The translations under genes were made by a program, and so were the position numbers. Shown here piece by piece: positions 53,602 to 61,742 of a stretch of DNA of 64,000 bases. The notes beneath the pieces were generated by a model that searched no databases, was not told the origin of the DNA, and saw only the letters and a list, made by a program, of their open reading frames with translations. Within the stretch, counting starts at the first letter, position 1, and every line of letters begins with the position of its first letter. This DNA is from Paraburkholderia kirstenboschensis. GTDB taxonomy: Bacteria > Pseudomonadota > Gammaproteobacteria > Burkholderiales > Burkholderiaceae. The stretch spans positions 62,001 through 126,000 of the forward strand of contig NZ_CAJHCR010000010.1 in the NCBI RefSeq assembly GCF_904848585.1. Direction: 5' to 3'.

Positions 53602-54840
53602 TCACCGAGGCGTCGCCCCCTTCTCGCTCAACAGCCTCGAGGCCACTTCGAGCATCCGCTGGTTCGCGCTCGCGGGCGCAAAACTGGCGACCTTTTGCAG
53701 TGCTGCTTGCACGAGGCTACGGCGCAGTTCGGTCTCGGTGAGAAGACGTTCCATGGCCAGCGCCATCGCGTCGACATCGCCCGGCGGCACTAACAGGCCG
53801 GCTTTGCCGCCCTCCAGCAGATCGCGGGGTCCCGTCGGGCAATCGGTCGATAGAACCGGCGTGCCGAGCGCCATGGCCTCGCCGAGGACCATGCCGAACC
53901 CCTCGTAGCGGCTGCTCAGCACTAGCAGTTCCGCCTGCCTGATATAGGGCGAAGGGTTCGCACAAAACCCCAGGAAATGCACGGACGAGGCGATCCCCAA
54001 TTCATGCGCGAGCTGCTCCAGCTCGCCTCGGTCCCGGCCCTCGCCGATCAGCACCAGCGCCGCGTTGCAGCGCCCACGCTCGCGTAACCGCGCGTAGGCT
54101 CGCAGCAGCGTCTTATGGTCCTTCTGACCTTCGTCCAGACGCGCCACCGACACAATGAACGAGTCCGCCGGACGTTCAATCCGCTCGGACGCCGCGCGCC
54201 GCAACGCCTCGACGTCGATCACGTTCGGCAACTCGATAACGTCCACACGGCTTGTCGCGAAAAGGTCGCGCGCTTCGCGCAGCATGGCTGGCGTCAGCAC
54301 GGCCACTGCGGAGTAACGTGAAAAATGCCTGACACGGCGGGCAACGTAACGCTCGCTCTTGTTGCCAAGCCGTGCGGCGAGGCTGAAGTGGCTCACGCCA
54401 ATCCACGGCACGCCGCAGCTGCCTGCCAGATGACGCAGCGAGAAATCGAAGTCGCAAACCAGGTCGTGCTGGCTCGCGAGGCGCCGCATGCGCCGCGCCG
54501 CTAGCGGCCGGATCGCGCCGTAGGTCAGCGCCTTGTGCAACAGCTTCGCGCCGAGGCCCAGTTTGCGCCGGCGCGCTTCCTGATGCAGCGCGACCATCCA
54601 TTTCGATGAAGCAAGCACATGGACATCGACGTCGTCGGGAATGGAATGCGCGCGCCAGAAGGCCAGGTCGTCGGTCGGATAGGCCACCGAGAGGCTTGGC
54701 GCGAACAGGCGGCGGTCCAGTGTTTTGAGCCACGACAGCAGCGCCGTCTCGGTGCCGCCCTTACCGAAGTCGTTGATATGAAACAGAATGCGCAGCGGCG
54801 CGCGGTGGGTTTCTGCGGCCTGCAATGTCTCGCTCATCAC
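53602..54840 (-). CDS. GT4 glycosyltransferase, LPS-type
   Basis: A 412-aa GT-B enzyme. The N-terminal domain opens with LRILFHINDFGKGGTETALLSWLK, the GGxE-type acceptor loop of LPS core and O-antigen transferases. The donor domain has SVARLDEGQKDHKTLL, LIGEGRDRGELEQLA and SSRYEGFGMVLGEAMALGTPV (both Glu of EX7E present). Its start overlaps the waaL stop (ATGA), so it is translated with the O-antigen ligase and is likely part of LPS assembly on the cytoplasmic face. Confidence 0.87.
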   Translation of the reverse strand: MMSETLQAAETHRAPLRILFHINDFGKGGTETALLSWLKTLDRRLFAPSLSVAYPTDDLAFWRAHSIPDDVDVHVLASSKWMVALHQEARRRKLGLGAKLLHKALTYGAIRPLAARRMRRLASQHDLVCDFDFSLRHLAGSCGVPWIGVSHFSLAARLGNKSERYVARRVRHFSRYSAVAVLTPAMLREARDLFATSRVDVIELPNVIDVEALRRAASERIERPADSFIVSVARLDEGQKDHKTLLRAYARLRERGRCNAALVLIGEGRDRGELEQLAHELGIASSVHFLGFCANPSPYIRQAELLVLSSRYEGFGMVLGEAMALGTPVLSTDCPTGPRDLLEGGKAGLLVPPGDVDAMALAMERLLTETELRRSLVQAALQKVASFAPASANQRMLEVASRLLSEKGATPR

Positions 54841-56192
54841 CGCCCTTTCTCACCCAGCTTGACGGTCTGCGATTCGCGCAGCGGCTCCGCCCGCCCGGCC
54901 GTGGACAAGGTGTGCTCGGCCTGTTGCGACGATCCGGTCGAAGCTCTGCCGTGCTCCGCGTAACCCAGCAATAGGCCCGCGAACGACCAGAACGCCAGCA
55001 TGGTCGTCTGCCACATGAAATCATCGGTCATGTTCTTCGCGATCATGCCGGCCACCAGCGCCACGCCTGCGGCGCATAACCACGGTTCCACCCGCTGATA
55101 CCGCCAGAAACGCGCAACCAGGCTCAGCAACAGCGCCGTCTGCAGCACGACGCCAATGAAGCCGGTCTGCAGCCACGTGTTGATGAACAGGTTGTGCGCA
55201 TGCGTCAGCGCTTGCGGTTCGGCCGCCAGCAAAGCGGGCGGCATTGCATTGCGATAGACCATGCCCGGCAGTGGCTTGCCGATACCTATGCCGGCCCAGG
55301 CGTGATGCTTGGCCTCGCCGACATAGAACGCCCACAACTTCGGGCGCGTATCGGCCGATACCGTATCGCCGATGGCCGACAGCGAGCCCGGCACGTAGAC
55401 CTGATGACCGTCGATCACGACGTCGCGCGCCTGCGTGACCTCGGGCGCGGCACCGCTCGTGCGCAAACGGGAACTGAGTTCGAGCGTGCCGACGCCGGCT
55501 GCACCCACCACGGCAATGGCCAGCACCGCGAGCATGGGGCGGCGCCGATACAGCGGAAATAGCGCGACGATAAGCGTTACGGCGGCGGCCGGCCAGAAAA
55601 AACGGTTGAGCGTCGCGAGCCCGATAAAGAGGCACAGCACAATGCCGCTCGCGCCGACCACGCGCCAGCGCGGACGCAGCAGGAAGCCCGCGAAGAGCGC
55701 CATCGAAAATACCGCAAGCGTGCTGGTATGACCGACGCGGTTATAAAAGTGCAGCGGGAAGGTGTTGGCCGTAGGCGGTTGCAGATGCCCCCAGTTGAGC
55801 GCGCTGATCGCGGCGAGCGCAAGGCACGCCAGCCAGTTGACGGCGACCACGGGCTCGGGTCGCCGCAGTTGGCTGCCGAACAGCCAGAAGCCCCAGAACG
55901 ACACCAGCGGATAGAGCACCTCGTCGCACCACGCGTGCAGACTGACCATCGGATACGGAGACCAGGCCACCGAAGCGAGGCTCCACCCCACCCATCCGGC
56001 GACCGGCAGCAGCAGCGGCCAACGCGGCAGCGGCGGACGGTTCGCCGAAAAGGCAGCCGCCGCCACGCCAAGCGCAAGCAACACGAGCGCGTTGAAGACG
56101 ATCGCCGTCATGTGGCCGAACATCACCACGAACAGCAAGACCGGACAGGCAACCCAAAACAGGCGCTCCACTCGCGCAGCCGTGTGAGTCAT
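54837..56192 (-). CDS. waaL: O-antigen ligase family protein
   Basis: A 451-aa polytopic protein with about eleven hydrophobic segments and one large periplasmic loop before the C-terminal helices. That loop contains GIGIGKPLPGMVYRNA and the H-X-H segment EPQALTHAHNLFINTW, the conserved WaaL motif that includes the catalytic His. WaaL joins O-antigen from undecaprenyl diphosphate to lipid A-core. Start at ATG 56192, overlapping the GT9 stop by one base; a long upstream in-frame extension is discarded. Together with its neighbours it forms an LPS operon. Confidence 0.9.
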   Translation of the reverse strand: MTHTAARVERLFWVACPVLLFVVMFGHMTAIVFNALVLLALGVAAAAFSANRPPLPRWPLLLPVAGWVGWSLASVAWSPYPMVSLHAWCDEVLYPLVSFWGFWLFGSQLRRPEPVVAVNWLACLALAAISALNWGHLQPPTANTFPLHFYNRVGHTSTLAVFSMALFAGFLLRPRWRVVGASGIVLCLFIGLATLNRFFWPAAAVTLIVALFPLYRRRPMLAVLAIAVVGAAGVGTLELSSRLRTSGAAPEVTQARDVVIDGHQVYVPGSLSAIGDTVSADTRPKLWAFYVGEAKHHAWAGIGIGKPLPGMVYRNAMPPALLAAEPQALTHAHNLFINTWLQTGFIGVVLQTALLLSLVARFWRYQRVEPWLCAAGVALVAGMIAKNMTDDFMWQTTMLAFWSFAGLLLGYAEHGRASTGSSQQAEHTLSTAGRAEPLRESQTVKLGEKGR

Positions 56193-57319
56193 TACACTTT
56201 CACCAGGATATTTTGCAAAACGTTGAATACCGACTCGACCGTGAGTTGGCCCATGCACTCGGTGTGGTCGCCGCGCCATGCCACGCAGGTCGTCTCGTTG
56301 CGATCGCAGCGCCGCACCCATGCTACCTTGCGGCGGAAGATAAAAGGCTGATCGCGGCACGGCATGTCGGCAATGGTGAGCGGCACGAACGGGACCTCGC
56401 GCCAGTAGCGTCCGGCGCCATGAATCTGCGCGTTGCCCGGCCCGAAGAGCGCAAGCGTAGGCACCCCGATCAGGCGCCCAAGATGTGCGACGCCGGTGTC
56501 GGGACAAACCACGGCCTGTGCGCCAGCAAACAGATGCCACAACTCACCGAGACCGAGCCGAGCCGCCAGATTTGGATGACGCGCTTGCGGGTCGATCTCG
56601 CGGATCAGATCGCCTTCACCTGGACCGCCGGTCCACACCGGCAGATAGCCGAGCGCTTCGACTCGCTGCGCCAGTTCGAGCCAGCGCGCATTCGGCCAGC
56701 GCTTGACGCTCGCACTCGCGCCCGGATGAAGCACCACATAACGTTTTGTGAACTGCGCCTGCTCGGGCAACGCGAGATGCGGCGGCGCCGGCCAGTCGGC
56801 GGGCCGGTAAGCGCGCGGAGGCGGCCCTTCGATCAGTTGCGCGGCGAGGTCGGCCCAGGCCTCGGGCGCATCGGGGTATGGCACGCTCCGGTCGAGTGGC
56901 CAGTTCTTCCAGGCGGGCTTGTCGCCGGAGTGTCCGACGATCCACCGGCAGCCGGCCGCGAGCGCGAGCCAGCTATAGCGGTTATCGCCGAGCACGAGGC
57001 CAAGGTCGTAAGGTCCGGAAAGCAGAATGTTCCGCACGGACTCTGGATCGCGCGGATCGAACGGCAACGCGCTAACGCCGAAAGGCCGCCCGGCATATAG
57101 CGGCACTATGGCTTTCGGGCAGGCCAGAAGAATGTCCGCTTGCGGATATTGCGTACGTAACTTGGCGAGCAGCGGCGTAAGCAGCAGCGTATCGCCGAGC
57201 AAAAGATGATGCGCAATCAGGATACGGCGCGTGCTCTGCGGCTCGCGGCGCAAAGGCTTGACGAGCAGTCGCGGAATAGCCGACCTGAAGATATGAAGAC
57301 GCCCGGCAAGCCGACTCAT
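56192..57319 (-). CDS. heptosyltransferase-like GT9 glycosyltransferase
   Basis: A 375-aa GT-B enzyme of family 9 (ADP-heptose:LPS heptosyltransferases). It opens with RRILIAHHLLLGDTLLLTPLL, the GD motif of the family, followed by PQADILLACPKAIVPLY. C-terminal blocks YVVLHPGASASVKRWPNARW and VCPDTGVAHLGRLIGVPTLALFG are diagnostic. Near the end it has a Cys-rich patch (MPCRDQPF, RRCDRNETTC) as in WaaC/WaaF/WaaQ-like enzymes. Start at ATG 57319. It acts in LPS core assembly; which heptose is added is unknown. First gene after a likely promoter at 57600. Confidence 0.88.
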   Translation of the reverse strand: MSRLAGRLHIFRSAIPRLLVKPLRREPQSTRRILIAHHLLLGDTLLLTPLLAKLRTQYPQADILLACPKAIVPLYAGRPFGVSALPFDPRDPESVRNILLSGPYDLGLVLGDNRYSWLALAAGCRWIVGHSGDKPAWKNWPLDRSVPYPDAPEAWADLAAQLIEGPPPRAYRPADWPAPPHLALPEQAQFTKRYVVLHPGASASVKRWPNARWLELAQRVEALGYLPVWTGGPGEGDLIREIDPQARHPNLAARLGLGELWHLFAGAQAVVCPDTGVAHLGRLIGVPTLALFGPGNAQIHGAGRYWREVPFVPLTIADMPCRDQPFIFRRKVAWVRRCDRNETTCVAWRGDHTECMGQLTVESVFNVLQNILVKV

Positions 57320-57540
57320 AGGCTCATCGGCGCGTTTGTTTCCGCCGCGATCTTGCTGTACGCCGATACCCGGCGCGAGGTCGCGTTCGCCATGCACAAT
57401 CTCCAGCGTATTCTTTTCGACAGTCCAGTGCGGCGGCTACGGCCCCGTCGTGAGGGGTAGGCGCGCCCCGGCGACGGCGCTGCTCGCCCGCCGCCCGTCC
57501 TCGCGAGCATGGAAGCCCGGTGAAGTGAAGGGGGTGTTCG

Positions 57541-57603
57541 GCTTGAATCGAGGTCAAGCTGAATTCAAGCGTTAAATCCAAGCGTCGATATCGCAAAATT
57601 ATA
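57541..57603 (-). promoter_or_regulatory. promoter and inverted repeat ahead of the waa operon
   Basis: A perfect TATAAT on the minus strand (57603-57598) lies 279 bp before the GT9 gene. No clear -35 is seen. Just downstream of the expected start site, GCTTGAAT (57541-57548) and ATTCAAGC (57563-57570) form an 8-bp inverted repeat with a 14-bp spacer, a possible operator or leader hairpin. The remaining 57320-57540 shows no gene. Confidence 0.45.
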
Positions 57604-57635
57604 ACATGTGCCCCTCGCGCGAAACGACGCGAGAC

Positions 57636-57657
57636 CGTGCCTGGCGGCCCGGGCACG
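57636..57657 (-). terminator. weak hairpin after the second GT4 gene
   Basis: CGTGCC / GGCACG stem extended by a G-U pair and two G-C pairs around a 4-nt loop, 25 bp past the GT4 stop. No U-tract follows, so termination is uncertain. Confidence 0.35.
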
Positions 57658-57681
57658 CCGTCCCACAGAGGGTGGCGAGGC

Positions 57682-58761
57682 TTAGGAGGCGGGTGCGATC
57701 TGCTTCGCCAGGCTCAGCAGCGCATCGACGTGAGCGGACACGCTCGGGTCATAGCGCACCGCTGCGGCGTCGGCGAGTTCCGGCGGCGCGAGGCGCGCGC
57801 GTTCGCCCTGCGCCGCGGCCGCTCGCGCCAGCGTTGCTCGCAGGTCGGCGAGGTCGGCGGGCTTGAAGACGAACTTTGCGTGTGAGGCGATGGCATCGCA
57901 GCAACCAATGTTCGACGGGAAAATGACCGGCGTGCCGCACATCACCGATTCGATGCCGACGAGGCCGAAGGGCTCGTACGTCGATGCGAGGATAGTGAAA
58001 TCCGCGGCCTGATAACACTCCGCGAGTTCCTTGACGTAGCCGATGTAGCGCAACCGCCCCGACGTGCGCGCGGGCGGGCGCCCCGCCACGGCCACCACGA
58101 TCGGCAGCGGCGTGTCCTGCAACGCCGCTTCGATGAGCGGCAAGCCCTTGCGCTCGTGACTGCTGGATGGAAACAGCAGAACGATCTCGTCGTCGGCGAA
58201 GCCATATTTGCGCCGCAGGGCGGCGCGAGTGACGGCATCGGTCGGCTTGAAACGTGTTCCGTCGACGGGGGGATACAACACACGGATTTTTGCTTCGTCG
58301 ACACCGTACAGTCCGCGCAACTCGTCGTGCATGAGTTGTGAATGCGCGACGACGACTTTGGAGCGCGCGTATTGACGCCGCTCGAGTTCGATTTGCCAAC
58401 CGTCCGAGCGCTTCGGCGCGCGCCCCGTGGCCTGAAGAAAACCAAGATGCGTACCGCCGCAGATGGCAACGTCGGACGAGTCAACGCGGTTGCAACCAAT
58501 CAGTACGTCGACATGCGCCGCGCGGCGCGCCGAGCGTAGCCGCCACGAAAACCAGCGGTCGCGCAGTTTTCCTGGCAGGAACGACACGTTGATGCGGTGG
58601 CGTTCGACCATGCCGCTTTCCTGCAGAGAGGTATCGAAACGGCGCGCAAAGAATGCAAGCTCGACGCCGCGTGCCGCGAAGCCTCGCACGAGGTCCATCG
58701 CATAGCGTTCTAGGCCGCCGCTGTGCTGCAATGCGTTGCTGGAAAGTCCAAGTTTCATCAT
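57682..58761 (-). CDS. GT4 glycosyltransferase (WaaG-like)
   Basis: A 359-aa GT-B transferase resembling LPS core glucosyltransferase I. N-terminal MMKLGLSSNALQHSGGLERY supplies the GG(L)ER acceptor loop. IGCNRVDSSDVAICGGTHLG and RSKVVVAHSQLMHDELRGLYG follow. The donor domain has LLFPSSSHERKGLP and STYEPFGLVGIESVMCGTPV, with both EX7E Glu. It is located between msbA and the waa operon on the same strand, so LPS core glycosylation at the inner membrane is likely. The specific sugar is unknown. Confidence 0.87.
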   Translation of the reverse strand: MMKLGLSSNALQHSGGLERYAMDLVRGFAARGVELAFFARRFDTSLQESGMVERHRINVSFLPGKLRDRWFSWRLRSARRAAHVDVLIGCNRVDSSDVAICGGTHLGFLQATGRAPKRSDGWQIELERRQYARSKVVVAHSQLMHDELRGLYGVDEAKIRVLYPPVDGTRFKPTDAVTRAALRRKYGFADDEIVLLFPSSSHERKGLPLIEAALQDTPLPIVVAVAGRPPARTSGRLRYIGYVKELAECYQAADFTILASTYEPFGLVGIESVMCGTPVIFPSNIGCCDAIASHAKFVFKPADLADLRATLARAAAAQGERARLAPPELADAAAVRYDPSVSAHVDALLSLAKQIAPAS

Positions 58762-58889
58762 TCAGACAGCGCGCGCGAGCGCCTCGACAAACGTTATCGG
58801 AGAAGGCGGGCGCGGTCCGGCAAGACGGACCGCCTGGTTGTAGACCCGAATGGTGGAAGACAGACAGCCGAGGGCCAAGGTCGTGCGCG

Positions 58890-60683
58890 CTACGCCGCGC
58901 TCTGCTGAAACTGGATGCGATGCAGATGCGCATACAGCCCGTTTTGCGCGAGCAACTCGCGGTGGCTGCCGCTTTCGGCGATTCGCCCCGCCTCCAACAC
59001 CAGAATCCGGTTAGCGCGCTCGATGGTCGACAGACGGTGCGCGATGACGAGCGTCGTGCGGCCCTTCATCAGTGTTTCGAGCGCGGCCTGCACGTGGCGC
59101 TCGGACTCCGAATCCAGCGCCGAGGTTGCTTCGTCGAGAATCAGGATGGGCGCGTCTTTGTAGATGGCACGCGCGATGGCGAGACGTTGCCGCTGGCCGC
59201 CGGACAGCATCATGCCGTTGTCGCCCACGAGCGTGTCTATGCCGTTGGGCATGGCCTCGACCGTGTCCCACAAGTTGGCCGCGCGCAGCGCCGCGTTGAC
59301 CTTGTCGCGATCGGCGCTCTGGCCGTAGGCGACGTTGTTGGCCACCGTGTCGTTGAAGAGCACGACGTCCTGGCTCACCATCGCGATCTGGCTGCGCAGC
59401 GCGTGCAGGTCGTAGTCGCCAATCGGAACTCCGTCGACCAGAATCTCGCCGCCGGTCGGATCGAAAAAGCGCGGCAGCAGATTCACCAATGTAGTCTTGC
59501 CGCTGCCCGACGGGCCCGCAAGCGCCACCATTTCGCCGGGCGCAACCTTGAACGACACATGGTCGAGTGTGTGGCGGTTATGCGTGGCGTTGGTGCTGTA
59601 CATGAACGAGACGTTGCGGAACTCTACTTCGCCGCGCGCGCGTTCGAGCGGTTTGCCGCCGCCCGCAGGCTCTGCCGGCTCGTCGATCAGACCGAAGATC
59701 AGTTCGGCCGCCGTCATGCCGCGCTGTAGCGGCTGGTTCACGTCCATCAGATGCTTGAGCGGCGAGATGATCAGCAGCATCGACGTGACGAATGCGACAA
59801 AGCCGCCAACCGTGGTCTGATCCGACGACGACTGCACCACCGCGATCGTAATCACGACGGCGAGCGCGATCGACGCCAGGAACTGCGTCAACGGTTGAGC
59901 AAGCCCTCCCGACACGGTCATGCGCATTGCATAGCCGCGCAGGCGCTTGCTCATGGACGCAAAGCGGTCCATTTCGTACTTTTCGCCGTTATGTACCTTG
60001 ACGACCTTGTAGCCGCCTACCGTCTCCTCGACGATATACGACAGCTCGTTGGTGAGAAGCTGATGCTCGCGGTTCAGACGCCGCAGCCGGCGGTTGATCT
60101 TGCCGACCAACCAGCCGATGCCCGGCAGCAGTACCGCCACGATCAGCGTCAGACGCCAGTTCAGATAAAACAGATAGCCGAGCAGGAAGATCACAGTGAG
60201 CGAGTCGCGCACCAGCGTCACCATCACGCCCAACAGCACGTTGAGAATCTGGTTGACCTCGAAGACGATCGCGTTGATCACCGTGCTCGCGGTTTCGCGC
60301 TGAAAAAACGCGACGCTCGTATGAATCATGCGGTCGAACATTCTCAGGCGCAGTTCGAGCAGGATCTTGTTGGATACGTACGCGAGCAGGTAGCCGGACG
60401 CATATTGCGACACACCGCGGATCAGCGCGAGGCCGATCACGGCGGCCGGTACGAACCATTTCGCGTTGTCGCTCGCATGCGCGCCAAAGCCTTTGTCCAG
60501 CAGCGGTTTGAGCAACGCGGGGATGGCCGCGTCGGTGCCCGCGCTCACGGCCATTGCGACGATCGCCCCGATGATCACCCACAAGAGCGGCTTGATGAAC
60601 GGCCACAGGCGGCGGAAAACGACGGCAGGCGACGACGCCTCACCTGCACCGATGGGTTTGCTTAACGTTGGCTTCGCGCTCAA
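58890..60683 (-). CDS. msbA: lipid A/LPS flippase MsbA
   Basis: A 597-aa half-size ABC exporter that flips lipid A-core across the inner membrane. Six TM helices occupy residues 25-330, with the intracellular coupling segments ETASTVINAIVFEVNQIL and EETVGGYKVVKVHNG. The nucleotide domain has Walker A GPSGSGKTT, Q-loop MVSQDVVLFNDTVANNVAYG, signature LSGGQRQRLAIARA, Walker B ILILDEATSALD and H-loop AHRLSTIERA. TTG start at 60683 with GAGG 6 bp upstream. It is placed directly upstream of LPS glycosyltransferases, as expected for MsbA. Confidence 0.95.
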   Translation of the reverse strand: MSAKPTLSKPIGAGEASSPAVVFRRLWPFIKPLLWVIIGAIVAMAVSAGTDAAIPALLKPLLDKGFGAHASDNAKWFVPAAVIGLALIRGVSQYASGYLLAYVSNKILLELRLRMFDRMIHTSVAFFQRETASTVINAIVFEVNQILNVLLGVMVTLVRDSLTVIFLLGYLFYLNWRLTLIVAVLLPGIGWLVGKINRRLRRLNREHQLLTNELSYIVEETVGGYKVVKVHNGEKYEMDRFASMSKRLRGYAMRMTVSGGLAQPLTQFLASIALAVVITIAVVQSSSDQTTVGGFVAFVTSMLLIISPLKHLMDVNQPLQRGMTAAELIFGLIDEPAEPAGGGKPLERARGEVEFRNVSFMYSTNATHNRHTLDHVSFKVAPGEMVALAGPSGSGKTTLVNLLPRFFDPTGGEILVDGVPIGDYDLHALRSQIAMVSQDVVLFNDTVANNVAYGQSADRDKVNAALRAANLWDTVEAMPNGIDTLVGDNGMMLSGGQRQRLAIARAIYKDAPILILDEATSALDSESERHVQAALETLMKGRTTLVIAHRLSTIERANRILVLEAGRIAESGSHRELLAQNGLYAHLHRIQFQQSAA

Positions 60684-60933
60684 GGAATCCTCTGGGAATG
60701 CGGTACGAGATTCGCGCTGGCAACCGGCCGCCCGCCGCGCGAAGATCGAAAAGGAGCATTGTAAACGGTTGGAGTTGACGGCCGGCTGACGTTTTGGCGC
60801 GAAGATCGCCGGTTAGCGAAGGATCGGACAGGCTGTGTATACTTCCGCGACCCGCTGCACTCCATCGCGCTCTTTTGCGCAATCTGTTCGGTCATTCCGC
60901 CTCCAGCCCATTCCGCGATCAGGCAATTCAGGT

Positions 60934-61698
60934 ATGCAAGAAACCACCCTCGGCGTCGCCATCATCACCAAAAACGCGGCGGCGCGGCTGGCCGAATGCC
61001 TGCAGTCCGTGGCCTTTGCCGACCAGATCGTCGTGATCGACGGCGGCAGCACCGACGGCACTGCTGAAATCGCGCGGACACACGGCGCCCAGGTGATCGA
61101 ACAAACCGACTGGCCAGGGTTCGGCCCGCAAAAGAACCGCGCGGTGGACGCGCTCACCACCACATGGATTTTCTCGCTCGACGCCGACGAAATCGTTTCG
61201 CCGGAACTCGCGGCCGCGATCCGCGCAGCGCTCGCGGCACCGACCGCCGACGTTTATGCAATAGACCGTCTGTCGAGTTTTTGCGGGCACTGGATCCACC
61301 ACAGCGGCTGGTATCCGGACTGGATTCCACGTCTTTTCAAACGCGGCGCCGCGCGTTTTTCCGACGATCTCGTTCACGAACGTCTGGTGTTCGATACACC
61401 GGCCCAACGCCTGACCGGCAAGCTGATGCACTACTCGTACGAAAACTTCGAGGGCGTATTACGCAAGCTCGACGCATACTCGACCGCCGGCGCGCTGCAG
61501 CGTCACGCGGCGGGTCAACGCGGCAGCTTCGGTAAGGCGCTTGGCCGCGGCGCCTGGGCGTTCGTGCGAACCTACCTGTTGCGCCGCGGTTTTCTGGACG
61601 GCCGCGCCGGTTTTATGATCGCCGTGTTCAATGCCGAAACGGTGTACTACCGGTTCCTCAAACTCGCGAGGCTCGGAGAAGAGCAGCGCTCACGGTAG
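60934..61698 (+). CDS. GT2 glycosyltransferase (WaaE/KdtX-like)
   Basis: A 254-aa family 2 transferase of the WaaE/KdtX type that adds sugar to the inner core heptose region. It starts MQETTLGVAIITKNAAARLAE. It then has the nucleotide loop IVVIDGGSTDGT, the DxD-type DADEIVS, and the HHSGWYPDWIPRLFKRG segment typical of WaaE. Start at ATG 60934, with upstream in-frame codons dismissed. It is divergent from msbA and converges on dnaE. Single-copy, no operon partner. Confidence 0.87.
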   Translation: MQETTLGVAIITKNAAARLAECLQSVAFADQIVVIDGGSTDGTAEIARTHGAQVIEQTDWPGFGPQKNRAVDALTTTWIFSLDADEIVSPELAAAIRAALAAPTADVYAIDRLSSFCGHWIHHSGWYPDWIPRLFKRGAARFSDDLVHERLVFDTPAQRLTGKLMHYSYENFEGVLRKLDAYSTAGALQRHAAGQRGSFGKALGRGAWAFVRTYLLRRGFLDGRAGFMIAVFNAETVYYRFLKLARLGEEQRSR

Positions 61699-61742
61699 CG
61701 TTCGCGGCGGCACCCGCGACGGCGCCCGCAGCGGCGCCCGCA